Shown here piece by piece: positions 18,319-29,100 of a stretch of DNA of 64,000 nucleotides. Origin of the DNA: Flavobacteriaceae bacterium (GTDB lineage: Bacteria; Bacteroidota; Bacteroidia; Flavobacteriales; Flavobacteriaceae); contig JAIPBH010000006.1 of NCBI GenBank assembly GCA_021739635.1, positions 124,001 through 188,000 on the forward strand, written 5' to 3'. Numbering within the stretch: position 1 is the first letter of the stretch; each line of letters begins with the position of its first letter. The position numbers and the translations under genes were made by a program. The notes below the pieces were generated by a model, which worked only from the letters and a program-made list of their open reading frames with translations, was not told the DNA's origin and searched no databases.

Positions 18319-19656
18319 TTACTCATCAATCAATTCTTTTTCCAAATCCTCAAGTGATACACCTTTAGTTTCTGGCATCACATAAAGAACCCAAAGCAAT
18401 TGAAATATCATCATAATAGCAAAAATTAAAAACATAGCGCCTGCTCCTATTTTTGCAATTAAAAGTGGAACGGATGCAGGAATGATAAATGCCAATATCC
18501 AATGCGTTGATGTTCCAATTGACTGACCATATGATCTTACATGATTAGGGAATATTTCTGAAATAAACACCCAAATAATAGCGCCTTGACCAATGGCATG
18601 TGCACCAATAAATACAAATAAGGAAATAGGTACCACAATTCCAGACCAACTAAAGAAAAAAGCAAAAGCAACAAAAAACAATGATACTATATATCCAATA
18701 GAACCAATAATCATCAATTTTTTTCTTCCAATACGGTCAATAAAATACATCCCAATCAATGTAAAAATTAAATTGGCTATTCCAATACCAATACTACCTA
18801 ACAATGCCGCCTGATCACCTAATCCGGCTTCAACAAAAATTCTTTTGGAATAATAAAGAAAGGCATTGATGCCTGAAAACTGATTAAATAATGCGATAGA
18901 GAAAGCCAATAAAATAATGCGCTTGTATTTCTTTTGAAAAACAGATTCGGTTGGATTGCTCTTATCGGCCTCAATAATTTTAGAAACGACCTCATCTGGG
19001 TTTGAATCTGGATTAATCCGTTTTATAATCCCTTTAGCTTCTTCAATTCTGTTTTTAATAATTAGCCATCTTGGACTTTTTGGAACCATAAACACCATCA
19101 AAGTATATATAACCGCTGGAACTGCTTCTATACCAATCATCCATCTCCAACTATTATTTTCTACATAAATACTTATTAAATAGTTTGATATGAAAGCCAC
19201 AAGAATACCAAAAACAATATTGAATTGATAAGTGGCCACTAATTTCCCTCTATTTTTTGCTGAGGCAATTTCAGAAATATAAGCTGGTGCGGCAATAGTA
19301 GAAGCACCAACACCTAAACCACCAATAAATCTAAAAAACCCAAATACCCATGGATTATCTGCTAAACCAGAGCCAACGGCTGAAATGGTATAAAGAACAC
19401 CAATCCAAATTAACGTATTTTTTCTACCTATAATATTGGTTGGAAAACCACCCAAAAGTGCACCAAAAATAGTTCCAAAAAGTGCCGAACCTACAACAAC
19501 ATAGCCATGAAAATTATCATTACTTCCAAACAACTCATAATTTCCCCACATTTTTTGCAGAGCTTGTTCGGCTCCACTAATAACAACGGTATCAAATCCA
19601 AATAAAAACCCTGCCAATGCTACGGTGATTGACCATATTATAATTTTGTTATTCAT
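18319..19656 (-). CDS. Sugar porter family MFS transporter (proton symporter type)
   Basis: A 445-residue, 12-helix membrane protein of the sugar porter branch of the MFS. Family motifs are visible: GRKNTLIW after helix 2, the RWLI motif before the central loop (SPRWLIIKNR), DRIGRKKLM in the second half and the C-terminal PETKG. It imports a monosaccharide such as glucose, galactose or xylose across the inner membrane. It is the last gene of the leftward run, 29 bp after trehalase, so glucose released in the periplasm is a reasonable substrate; galactose from the adjacent locus is an alternative. Confidence 0.9.
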   Translation of the reverse strand: MNNKIIIWSITVALAGFLFGFDTVVISGAEQALQKMWGNYELFGSNDNFHGYVVVGSALFGTIFGALLGGFPTNIIGRKNTLIWIGVLYTISAVGSGLADNPWVFGFFRFIGGLGVGASTIAAPAYISEIASAKNRGKLVATYQFNIVFGILVAFISNYLISIYVENNSWRWMIGIEAVPAVIYTLMVFMVPKSPRWLIIKNRIEEAKGIIKRINPDSNPDEVVSKIIEADKSNPTESVFQKKYKRIILLAFSIALFNQFSGINAFLYYSKRIFVEAGLGDQAALLGSIGIGIANLIFTLIGMYFIDRIGRKKLMIIGSIGYIVSLFFVAFAFFFSWSGIVVPISLFVFIGAHAIGQGAIIWVFISEIFPNHVRSYGQSIGTSTHWILAFIIPASVPLLIAKIGAGAMFLIFAIMMIFQLLWVLYVMPETKGVSLEDLEKELIDE

Positions 19657-19685
19657 TTTTTAGTTTGTTAGTTTAGTTTTTACTT

Positions 19686-21539
19686 TTAAAAAAGTTTTTC
19701 TGGAGACACCAGGTTATTTAGTTTTTCTTTATAACTTTTATGAAGTAAGCTTAGCCCGTATTGATACGATGCATTCATCCAACCAAATCCTTCTTGTGTA
19801 ATATATTCAAAATCAGTTCCTACATTACCATATTCTGCAAAAACTTTATGCGTAGCTTCCACTACATCATATTTTTCTGGTATGGTTCCGTTATAATCAA
19901 CTGCATTTTTGGTTATCATAAATAACCATCTGTAAATGAGTTCTTGAGCTTCGTTGATATAGCCATAATTAAATAATCCTTTCCAAATCATCATTTGATG
20001 TGGTGCCCAACCATTTGGATAATCCCATTGACGTTGTGGTCTATTAGCACTAATATCTCCTCTACTTTTTTTTGTACTTCCTGCAATACCTCCTTTTTCT
20101 TTTAACATTGGAATGGCTTTTTCTACAAGTTGCTGCGCTTGGTCTTCATTACAAAGTTTGGCCCACAATGGTGCTAATGTAGTTGCAGACACAAAGTCTG
20201 ATTGTGAATTTGTTTTAACATTAAAGTCAAAATACAAGCCTTTATCTTCATTCCAAAGATATTTATTGACTAAACTTTTACGATTTTCTGCTTTTTGTTT
20301 CCAGATTTGCGCTGTATAGTTTTCAAAAACACCATGAAACTCTTGATCAATCAGATCAGCAAAATCGGTTTCATATTTATAGAGCATGGCATTGAGTTCA
20401 ACTAAATTCAAATCAGCACAAATTCCTTCAATTCTGTAAGACGTATCATGACCAGATTCACGAACGGTTCTATCATGAACAAAATAAGCATCCAGTTTTT
20501 TGTTTATTATTTGTCCTTCAGCATAAGCTTTTTCATACTCGCGAACGGTCATATTGGCTTCATTGGCATAATCTTTTAAAACAGCATCAAAATGACCCAT
20601 TTCACATTCTGGAGGAAACCCAATACCTTCAGCTAAATATCTATTAAGACCATTATTTGTAAGACGCTTTCCGCTTACCATCCAGACGGTTTCATATTCT
20701 TTAATAGCTGTTTTAAGATGGCTTTCAAACCAAGCTTTATTGTTCGTTTTTTCAAAAACTTCTCGAATTAAACTTGAATAAAATGGTGGTTGTGTTCTGG
20801 TTAGATAATACGATCTGTTGGCGTTTAAAATTTTACCGTAGTTTTCAATTTCATATTGAAAATTATCAGCCATACCTTTTGCTAATTCCACTTTACCATC
20901 AATCAACAATCCTACAGATTCAAAATAACTATCCCAACCATACATTTCATTAAAGCGTCCACCAGGCACAACAAAAGGCGCACCAACAGTTTTATTATCT
21001 TGATTTTGAAGTTTTAAACCGAGAATACCTGGTTTTTTATTGATTGATTTTACAAATTCTGGCGATATAATTTCGGGAAGTTTTATAGCTGAAATTGGTA
21101 ATTTACTCTCTAAAGATTTATAGTATTCTAAAGCTAATGCATCTTGAAAAGGAATATAAATTCGGAGTTTCTCTGATGCTAAAGATTCATTTTTGGTATC
21201 GTGAATTAAACTCTGAATTCCTGATTCATCCATGGTTCTAGTCAAGCCATTCCAATAATAATTTTTAATCATTTTTGAAATTCTTTCAACAGGCTGTTCT
21301 TCAATAATATCGGTGTTAATAGAAGCTATTTCTAAACCTTGATTTTTGGCAATGACCAATTCTTGCAACAGATTTGAAAGATGATAAGTGCCTTTCACTA
21401 CATAAGATTCGCCAGAATTTGAAAGAAGATGAAAGGCTTTAGGGCCTTTGTCTTCAATGGTTATTTTTTTATCATGGTCTGTATCTTCTTGAGACAAAAG
21501 TTGGCTTAAACAAGTTTCAATATTTACTTTTAAAATCAT
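19686..21539 (-). CDS. GH37 trehalase, cytoplasmic
   Basis: A 617-residue protein without signal peptide. The first trehalase signature PGGRFNEMYGWDSYF is at 192-206 and the second, QWDYPNGWAPHQ, is near residue 505; GHFDAVL and a Gly-rich EGFGWMNASY near the C-terminus also fit. GH37 trehalases split trehalose to two glucoses by inversion. About 110 residues precede the conserved core and look poorly conserved. Its ATG overlaps the stop of the upstream MFS gene by 4 bp (ATGA). With three MFS transporters around it, trehalose or a related alpha-glucobiose is likely taken up intact and cleaved inside the cell. Confidence 0.93.
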   Translation of the reverse strand: MILKVNIETCLSQLLSQEDTDHDKKITIEDKGPKAFHLLSNSGESYVVKGTYHLSNLLQELVIAKNQGLEIASINTDIIEEQPVERISKMIKNYYWNGLTRTMDESGIQSLIHDTKNESLASEKLRIYIPFQDALALEYYKSLESKLPISAIKLPEIISPEFVKSINKKPGILGLKLQNQDNKTVGAPFVVPGGRFNEMYGWDSYFESVGLLIDGKVELAKGMADNFQYEIENYGKILNANRSYYLTRTQPPFYSSLIREVFEKTNNKAWFESHLKTAIKEYETVWMVSGKRLTNNGLNRYLAEGIGFPPECEMGHFDAVLKDYANEANMTVREYEKAYAEGQIINKKLDAYFVHDRTVRESGHDTSYRIEGICADLNLVELNAMLYKYETDFADLIDQEFHGVFENYTAQIWKQKAENRKSLVNKYLWNEDKGLYFDFNVKTNSQSDFVSATTLAPLWAKLCNEDQAQQLVEKAIPMLKEKGGIAGSTKKSRGDISANRPQRQWDYPNGWAPHQMMIWKGLFNYGYINEAQELIYRWLFMITKNAVDYNGTIPEKYDVVEATHKVFAEYGNVGTDFEYITQEGFGWMNASYQYGLSLLHKSYKEKLNNLVSPEKLF

Positions 21540-22771
21540 GATTCCTTTAATAGGTTTTTCTTAGAAATTCTATCAATTAATAAAACAAATATTATTAACA
21601 ATACCATCGGAATTAAAAGAAAATAAAAAGCTTTTGCGCCGCCAATGCTTTCAAACAATTCACCAACAATTCTTGAGCCTATGGTTCCGCCTAAGGCTGA
21701 AAATATAATAATTAAACCAGACATTGGTGAATGTAAATTTTTTGGCAAAGAACTTAAAACTGTTGAATTTAATAGTGGATAAATAGGTGCTATAAATAAG
21801 CCAATTAGCGGAAGAATAAATCCTAAAAACGGAACTTGAGATAAACTTGTGATAGTTAGTAAAGAGTCTATTTCAACCTTTAATTGTGGTAATACACTTA
21901 ATAATATACCTCCAGAAATAACAATGCAGATAATAACAAGCGTTACCCAAGACATAAATTTAGACAAATATCCTGCTAAAAACCTACCTAAAGCCAATGA
22001 CAATGCTAAAATACTGGCCATTTGTACACTTAATGTCGTGCTAAATTTAAATATTTTTTCATTGAATCTTGGTAGCCAAGTCATAATGCCTTGTTCTATC
22101 ATAACAAAAAAGAATGCAGATGCTAAAAAGACCAAAACTAAAGGCACTATGATTAGCTTTAAAGATCGTGTTAAATCTTCTTTAAGACTAGACCCAATAG
22201 CTTCTACTTCATATTCAATTTTAGAAAACAGTAAAAACACAAAAGACACAACAATAAGGCCTGAAAGTAAATAATATACATTTAACCAGGCATTTTTATC
22301 TGTATCAGAATAGAATGCTGGAAATAAAAAATAAGCGGATGCTATTCCTACCATAAAAAACCCTTCAATAGAACTCATCAAAGAAGAATGTTCTTTTTTT
22401 GTTGTGGTTACAATGCCAATAAGAGAATATACAGATAGTTTGATTAAAGCAAAACTAACTCCTATAGATAAAAATAAAATTTTAGTGTAAACAAATGAAT
22501 TTCCAAAAATCATAATTAAACACCCAAAAAACACGATAGCTAAACCAGTAAGCATGGCTTTTTTATAACCAAATCTTGGCAAAAATGATGCTATTATGAA
22601 AGATACAATGGCTATTGGCAAATCTTTAAAGGCTTCAAGAAGTGAGGCTTGAGATTCACTAACATGATACACATTAATGGATTTTGCAATTACAATACCA
22701 ACACTATTAAGTAAAATAGCGAACACAAAATAATTAAGAAATATGGATATTTTAATACCTAAATTTTTCAT
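21536..22771 (-). CDS. MFS transporter (sugar permease candidate)
   Basis: A 411-residue, 12-helix protein. An inverted MFS motif is seen in FLPRFGYKKAMLTG and GRFLAGYLSK in the second half. It shows no clear subfamily signature that I can name; it loosely resembles fucose/glucose permeases found in Bacteroidota sugar loci. Its stop overlaps the trehalase start by 4 bp and its start follows the SLC45-like transporter by 14 bp, so it is translationally coupled to trehalase. A disaccharide or monosaccharide substrate is inferred from this coupling. Confidence 0.82.
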   Translation of the reverse strand: MKNLGIKISIFLNYFVFAILLNSVGIVIAKSINVYHVSESQASLLEAFKDLPIAIVSFIIASFLPRFGYKKAMLTGLAIVFFGCLIMIFGNSFVYTKILFLSIGVSFALIKLSVYSLIGIVTTTKKEHSSLMSSIEGFFMVGIASAYFLFPAFYSDTDKNAWLNVYYLLSGLIVVSFVFLLFSKIEYEVEAIGSSLKEDLTRSLKLIIVPLVLVFLASAFFFVMIEQGIMTWLPRFNEKIFKFSTTLSVQMASILALSLALGRFLAGYLSKFMSWVTLVIICIVISGGILLSVLPQLKVEIDSLLTITSLSQVPFLGFILPLIGLFIAPIYPLLNSTVLSSLPKNLHSPMSGLIIIFSALGGTIGSRIVGELFESIGGAKAFYFLLIPMVLLIIFVLLIDRISKKNLLKES

Positions 22772-22785
22772 AAACCATCTATTTA

Positions 22786-24129
22786 TTAATGCCCTCCACC
22801 TGAAGGTAAAAACGTATTTCCCTCAGAATTTGATACAGGTTCTTTTAAACGAAATGCTAACATGGCCGCAAAAACAAAACATACTCCTGCAAATAACATG
22901 GCATTAATAGCGTTATCGTCTAATAAATATTTGTAAATAGGACCAAAAGTTAAAGTTTGAATAAACATAGGAATAACAATCATCATATTTAAGATTCCCA
23001 TATAAACACCACGTCGCTCTTGAGGAACAATTTTAGAAACCATAGTGTATGGAATTCCCATCATGGCAGCCCAACCAATTCCAAATAATACCATGGGAAC
23101 AAGAACCAATGTTGGATCTGCTATATATGATATTGAAAATAGTGCTATTGCTGTACCTATTAAACTTAATGCATATACTTTTTTGCCTCCAAATCTCAAT
23201 GTTAAAGGCACTAAAGCTAGTGCAACAACCATAGTTACTATATTGTAAGTTAAGCTCATTTTTGCTGCTTGCGAGGCTGCCTCGGAAGTTGAAAATCCTA
23301 AGGTTAATTTAAATAATGGTGTTGTAAATTGCCAGTAAATAAAAAGGGCATACCATTGAAATAGATAAACTGCACCTATTTTCCACATAAACTTTGGCAT
23401 CTCTTTGATAGCTTCAACAATCTCTAAAAATGGTTTGGAGATACGTTTAGCAAGAGGTAACCCTTTAATTTTATTGATTTCAGCTAATTCTTCATCAGTA
23501 GGTGGAATTTCAGGAGTTTTTAAAACAGACCACAAAATGGTGGTTAAAGACAAGAATGCACCAATAAAAAATGAATAGTACAACCATTGTGGTATGGTGC
23601 CAGCCTCTTCAACAGATTCTCCACCAAACAAATATTGAAATAAGACTATTGAACCATTTGCCAATAAAATACCAGCACCAACAAACAAACTTTGCATTTG
23701 ATATCCTAAGCTCAATTGTTTTTCTGGTAATTTGTCACCAACAAAAGCTCTGTAAGGTTCCATAGCCATGTTGTTTCCAACATCTAAAATCCAAAGTAAA
23801 CCAACTGCAAACCAAAGTACTGGACTATGAGGAAAAGCAAATAAAGCCAAACTACCCAATATGGCACCTATTAAAAAATAAGGTTTACGTCTTCCCCAAC
23901 GAGGTGACCAGGTTTTATCGGACATGGCGCCAATGATAGGTTGAATAAGTAATCCTGTTACAGGACCAGCAATATTTAGTATGGGCAACATATCTTCAGG
24001 AGCACCTAAATACAAGAATATAGGATTTATTGCGGTTTGCTGTAGTCCAAAGCTGTATTGAATTCCTAGAAATCCAACATTCATATTAAATATTTGCCAA
24101 AATGATAAGGTTGGTTTGGTTAGTTTCAT
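22786..24129 (-). CDS. SLC45/GPH-like MFS disaccharide transporter
   Basis: A 447-residue membrane protein with the features of the SLC45-type branch of sugar transporters: early QYSFGLQQTAINPIFLYLGA, GAMSDKTWSPRWGRRKPYF at the helix 2-3 loop, and a second-half motif near FGIGWAAMMGIPYTM. Bacterial members near alpha-glucosidase genes usually move maltose-like, sucrose-like or trehalose-like disaccharides with protons. Its ATG overlaps the kinase gene's stop by 4 bp (ATGA). In this operon it is the most likely inner-membrane importer of the disaccharide cut by trehalase. Confidence 0.87.
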   Translation of the reverse strand: MKLTKPTLSFWQIFNMNVGFLGIQYSFGLQQTAINPIFLYLGAPEDMLPILNIAGPVTGLLIQPIIGAMSDKTWSPRWGRRKPYFLIGAILGSLALFAFPHSPVLWFAVGLLWILDVGNNMAMEPYRAFVGDKLPEKQLSLGYQMQSLFVGAGILLANGSIVLFQYLFGGESVEEAGTIPQWLYYSFFIGAFLSLTTILWSVLKTPEIPPTDEELAEINKIKGLPLAKRISKPFLEIVEAIKEMPKFMWKIGAVYLFQWYALFIYWQFTTPLFKLTLGFSTSEAASQAAKMSLTYNIVTMVVALALVPLTLRFGGKKVYALSLIGTAIALFSISYIADPTLVLVPMVLFGIGWAAMMGIPYTMVSKIVPQERRGVYMGILNMMIVIPMFIQTLTFGPIYKYLLDDNAINAMLFAGVCFVFAAMLAFRLKEPVSNSEGNTFLPSGGGH

Positions 24130-24779
24130 AAATTAGTTTTTAATATTTCTATATTTAACTCTTTATCAATGATCATGTTTGAAAATACATGATGTTCTTT
24201 AATTATTAAATGCTCTATATTTAGGACCTCTTCATTAAAATCGTTCATAATATCTCTTGCGCGTTTTAATCTATTGGCTTTAGTATCTAAATAGTTTAAC
24301 GACATAAAAATTTTATAATCAGCATTTTTTAATAACGTTGTATAAGCTCCTTCAACGATACAAAAATCATATTTTGAGGCATCAAGCATTTCTGTACCAA
24401 TTATATTTTCAGAATAATTGACCAATGGTTTTACTATATCTGCTTTATTGTTTTTAAATTGTAATACATGTGTATCAATTAAATCTAAATCAACTTCATC
24501 TATTCCAACTTTAGATATATTTAACACTCTTGAATTATGATTATCTTTTGGTGGTAGCTTGAAATAATCATCACCATGAAATAAAAATCCTTTTAATCCT
24601 GTTTCTTTTTTTAAATCTCTATAAATAGCATATGCCAAACTACTTTTGCCACAACCAGATTCGCCACCAATGGAAATACAAAACTTCGATTTAGAAGCAA
24701 TAAGAGCTGACAATTCCGTTCTTAAAATATCAGTTACTTTTTTGTAAGCATTGTAATAAATTAATTTTTCTCCAATCAT
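24126..24779 (-). CDS. P-loop kinase of the uridine kinase/phosphoribulokinase type
   Basis: A 217-residue cytoplasmic protein with a Walker A motif GGESGCGKSS at about residues 38-47, FLFHGDDYFKLPP (the conserved substrate-side Asp region) near 74, and VEGAYTTLL near 142 as in uridine kinase-like enzymes. The sequence RLKRARDIM near 173 fits the lid region. Canonical Udk is a housekeeping pyrimidine enzyme, so its place between a haloperoxidase-like lipoprotein and disaccharide transporters, with a 4-bp overlap to the next transporter, suggests a different acceptor, perhaps a sugar. The substrate is unknown. Confidence 0.75.
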   Translation of the reverse strand: MIGEKLIYYNAYKKVTDILRTELSALIASKSKFCISIGGESGCGKSSLAYAIYRDLKKETGLKGFLFHGDDYFKLPPKDNHNSRVLNISKVGIDEVDLDLIDTHVLQFKNNKADIVKPLVNYSENIIGTEMLDASKYDFCIVEGAYTTLLKNADYKIFMSLNYLDTKANRLKRARDIMNDFNEEVLNIEHLIIKEHHVFSNMIIDKELNIEILKTNL

Positions 24780-24814
24780 TAACTTAGATATACTTTTTAA
24801 CTAGCATTAATTTA

Positions 24815-26143
24815 CTATAAATCAAGTTTTTTAGCTTCAAAATGACCTAAATCTTTACCTTGTTTTAAACCGTTTTCAATGGCTGCTCTATAATGAATGC
24901 CACCGTAAAGTCGGCTAATTGCGGCTTCACTAGATGCTGAATAAAATGATTTAAAACTTCTAACAGGCAACCCAAAAGGTATTTCTGTATCATCATCAAA
25001 ATAAAACTCATCTCCAAAAATTTCTGTTAAAATTACAGAAGCAGCTCCAGACACAACAGAGTGCCCACTTGTATATTCTGGAAATGGAGGCGTTTGTAAA
25101 ATTGGTAACCAATCTGGATCTAAATGTTGATTAATCGCAGTTTCTGGTCTAATTAAATTACTTCTATATTTTTCATCCCAACAACTAATAAAAGCATCAG
25201 CAATAGCTATGGATGTTTTTGTGTAAGCATTAACAGTTTCTTCTACATCTGAATTTGTTTTTCTAGCAGCAATTTTAGTGATCCCTATCCAATGGGCACC
25301 AGGAGATATTTTTTTTGTAGCAAACATAAAATGCCCTCTTGTAACCGATACAAATGGGTTACAATCCCAAAATCTTGCAATGGCAATTTCCTCAGATTCA
25401 TCACCATTTTTTGTAATTTCTTGACTAACATTATAAACCTCCATTAATTCTTCGTAGAATTTAGATTCTTTTTTTAAAGAGAATTCAGGATGTCTTGCTG
25501 GCATAAATTGTTGCGCAGAATCTAATAAAAAGGGTCTGATTTGATTCCAATGTGGCTCTATTCCATCCATGTATGATGGTGGTGTTGGTTGCCAACGAGA
25601 AGGATCATCTGTATCAACAGTGAATTTAGACATCGTTCTTGTTTGGTTATAATTGTCTTGATCCATCCATTGTTTTATGTGTTTTATAACCTTAAAAGCA
25701 TATTCCTTTGAGGTTTCAAACTCTTCTTTATTTTTTATTTCCCATTGAGCATATAAACTATCTTGAAGTACAGCCATTCTATCTTCAGAAAAAATTAAAT
25801 TTTTACTAATTTCCATATGAGCTATAACTGCAGATAATTCTAAGTTTATTCCTTTTGTTGTATCTGCCTTTGGAATAGATTCAAATTGATTTAACTTGCC
25901 TTGTAAGGTTTTAAATTTTGTGCTTTTTTGAGCTAAAATTTCATAAGCTGCTATATTTGGATATGCAAATATTCTACTAGCCACTGGTGGCGAGAAAATA
26001 TCATGAATCATAATTTCCACAACTTTATCTACTGATTTATGGAATAATTCTGGAGATACTTCAATATGTTCAGCAGGTTTGCTACAACTGGCCAAAACAG
26101 TAACAATAAGTAATAGATAAATTTTTGTTTTTAAAGGTTTCAT
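24815..26143 (-). CDS. Vanadium haloperoxidase/PAP2-like lipoprotein
   Basis: A 442-residue lipoprotein (LASC, Cys20). All residues of the vanadate/phosphate pocket are recognisable: Lys325 and Arg332 in KYRSNLIRPE, Ser359-Gly360-His361 in EYTSGH, and Arg411 with His417 in SRLYGGIHY. This is the K-x6-RP, SGH, R-x5-H pattern shared by vanadium haloperoxidases and PAP2 phosphatases. The long N-terminal helical part fits the haloperoxidase branch. It may oxidise halides or act as an acid phosphatase outside the cytoplasm; sequence alone does not decide. It comes 15 bp after the third FG-GAP gene, in a run led by susCD. Confidence 0.87.
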   Translation of the reverse strand: MKPLKTKIYLLLIVTVLASCSKPAEHIEVSPELFHKSVDKVVEIMIHDIFSPPVASRIFAYPNIAAYEILAQKSTKFKTLQGKLNQFESIPKADTTKGINLELSAVIAHMEISKNLIFSEDRMAVLQDSLYAQWEIKNKEEFETSKEYAFKVIKHIKQWMDQDNYNQTRTMSKFTVDTDDPSRWQPTPPSYMDGIEPHWNQIRPFLLDSAQQFMPARHPEFSLKKESKFYEELMEVYNVSQEITKNGDESEEIAIARFWDCNPFVSVTRGHFMFATKKISPGAHWIGITKIAARKTNSDVEETVNAYTKTSIAIADAFISCWDEKYRSNLIRPETAINQHLDPDWLPILQTPPFPEYTSGHSVVSGAASVILTEIFGDEFYFDDDTEIPFGLPVRSFKSFYSASSEAAISRLYGGIHYRAAIENGLKQGKDLGHFEAKKLDL

Positions 26144-26158
26144 GGTGCTATTATATTT

Positions 26159-29100
26159 CTATTTTTTTGTGTTTAGTATATATGATTTGCCATTATTGGA
26201 TATAATCAAAAAGTTATTGTTTTTTAATTTAACAATCTTTCTTCCGCTGAAATCTTTAGGCAGATTTAATGTTTTTACTGTATTAAAAGTTTTGTTATCT
26301 GTTGATGAAATAATTCCTCCAGAATTTGAAGAACTTTCACCCAATTCTGTAACAAAACCATAAAAATTACCTGTAAAAATAATTTTGTTGTCTAATACAG
26401 ATATGTCTTCTATGGTGCTTAATTGGGCTTGTTTGGGTAAAGGTTGAGCAGAGAAATTTGTACCATTATTTAAATATATCATAGAACGCAATTCATAAAT
26501 ATATTTGGTTTCTAAAATATCTGATTCTTGCTTTTGTGTTAAGTCAAATATAGTTTCAACAGTAGAAAACGTGTTGTAATTTAAAAACCTTTTCTTTAAA
26601 GATGGTATTTGTTGAACCAACTTATCTTTTGAGGCAAAAGGCGCATATTTACCAAAATAGTCATAAAATATAAGTTGATCAAGTTTTTCATTTTTATCAA
26701 AATCATCTAAATATATCTTTACAGGTTTTTCAACGGATGCTTTCCATTTAAAGTTCAAACCAGTATTTCCAGCAATAATATCTAATTTCCCGTCATTATT
26801 CACATCTGAAATATTGATAACATTCCACATGCCATTTGTTTTATTTAAACCTAGTTGTTGTGTTTTATTTTCAAATTTTTTAGTGCTGCTGTTATATGAT
26901 AATACTGTAATAGGCATCCAGTCGCCAGCTAATACTAATTCCGCCATTCCGTCATTGTTTATGTCAACCCATTTACTATCTGTTATCATTCCAAAACGTT
27001 TTTTCTCAACAATTTCAAAGTTGTTTTGTCCTCTATTTTTCAGAATAAAACTAAAAGGTGATAAACCATATGCGCCAGGAATTGATCTATTACCAATAAA
27101 TAAATCTTGTAGCCCATCGTTATCAAAATCAAAACTTGAAACTGAGCCACCATTAGTTGCTAATAGTTTTGAATTAAGTCTGGTGAAGTTACCTTTTCCG
27201 TCATTAATATATACTCTATCTTCAAGCATTGGATTGCCTTCCATATAATCATTTCCTCCACTTAAAGCATAAATATCTAAATCATTATCTGCATCAATAT
27301 CAAATGCAATAGCATCAAGATCTTCATATATACTATCTTCTATGAAAGCAGCTATTTTTTTTATTGTATATTTCCCATCGTTTTTTTGTATGTACAAAGT
27401 AGGTGCTTGATTTCTTGCGCCTCCAATAAACAAATCTTCTAAACCATCTTTGTTAAAATCTGCTTGAACTACTGAAGGACCTTCAGTTGAAAGGTTTTCT
27501 GGAATTAAAGACTCTCTTTCATAATCTAAAAAATTGTCTTCTTTATGTACATAATCGAATGATTTTAACTCTGTTTTTGGTTCAGATTTATATACATATT
27601 TTGAAGTGTTTTCATTTTCAACTGTAATAATTTGATTACTTTTTAAGTCTTTTTTTACTGTTTGGCTACTATTATTCCATATAACTTTTAAAGAATCAAT
27701 TTTTGTTAATTTGTTTAAACCAAAATGAACTTGTCTTGTAGAGCTAGACAAGAATCCTTTTACCGTTGTTTGTTCTTTATAGAATTGTTTTCCTTCTGCA
27801 TATATATATACTTTAGCACCATTGGTATTGAAACTTTTATTGAACTCCAAAAGATTAACAGTTAAGAAATTGTGCTTTTCAACTTGTGATGAATTATTCT
27901 CTAAAAGGGTTGCTGTTTCATTTAAATTATTGACTACGATATCTAAATCTCCATCTAAATCTAAATCAGAATAAGCTGCTCCATTTGAATAAGTGCTTGT
28001 ATTGTTTTTATCAACTCCTGTTTTGACAAAAGATAAATCTCCTTTATTTTGAAGTAGCACATTTGGCAAGTTTAACATAGGCATGGTATTTATCAACTTT
28101 TGCTCTAATGTGTCTTGCGCAGTTTCATTGTATTTAGCAAAATCTAGATTACTTAAGAAATTGATGTAATCTAAATCATTTGGCCTTTTATAAATTCCAT
28201 TGGTAATGTAAAGGTCATTTAAACCATCATTATTATAATCCATTATTAATGGTGACCAACTCCAGTCTGTAGCATGAGTTTCTGTTAATAATGAAGCGTC
28301 AATAAAAAACTTCCCATTATTTAATTGCATATGATTTCTTGCATATTGCTGATGGAACCCAAATGATTTTTTAATTTGACTAACTTTGTCGGTGTCTTCT
28401 CCTCCAGACTTTAAAAAAATATCAGATTTATATGGCATCATATCTAAAGTAACCACATCTAAATGTCCATCATTTGTAATGTCGGCAATGTCAACGCCCA
28501 TAGTAAATCTTGATGTATGATTAAAATAATCCGCACTTGATTCTGTAAATGTTTTGTTTCCATTGTTTATATACAAATAATCATTTTCGTGAAAATCATT
28601 ACCCACATAAACATCTATAAAACCATCATTATTAACATCTGAAGTTGCAATAGCTAAACCATAACCTAATGCACTGTGATATATTCCTGATTTTTCGGTT
28701 ACATTAATAAATTTAGTTTGACCATTTTCTGAAATATTTTCATACATAACATCTCCAGCTAGAGAATCTGATTTAGTTCTTAAATTACTATTTCCATATG
28801 AGTATAGTGAATGAACTGAGTGGTTAAGCAGGTACATATCCATATCGCCATCATTATCATAATCAAAAAAGGAAGCTTGTGTTGAAAAGCCAGAAAAATT
28901 AATACCATATTCTTCGGCTTGTTCTTTAAATGTGTTATCTCTGTTGTTAATGTATAATTCATTACTAGCTTTTAAACCTTTGTAATTGCCAACTTTACAC
29001 ACATAAATATCTAAAAAACCATCATTATTGATATCAACCATTGTAACACCAGTAGACCATGTTGGGTCTTTGCTAATACCACTATTTAATGAAATATCTT

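Noticed and set aside
21849-22274. 141-codon open frame on the plus strand
   Set aside because: Antisense to an MFS transporter with clear membrane helices; amino-acid make-up (Lys, Thr, Ile without pattern) is that of a shadow frame.
26814-27248. 144-codon open frame on the plus strand
   Set aside because: It is antisense to the third FG-GAP gene; the repetitive DxNxDG coding sequence produces long antisense frames. No family resemblance or start context.
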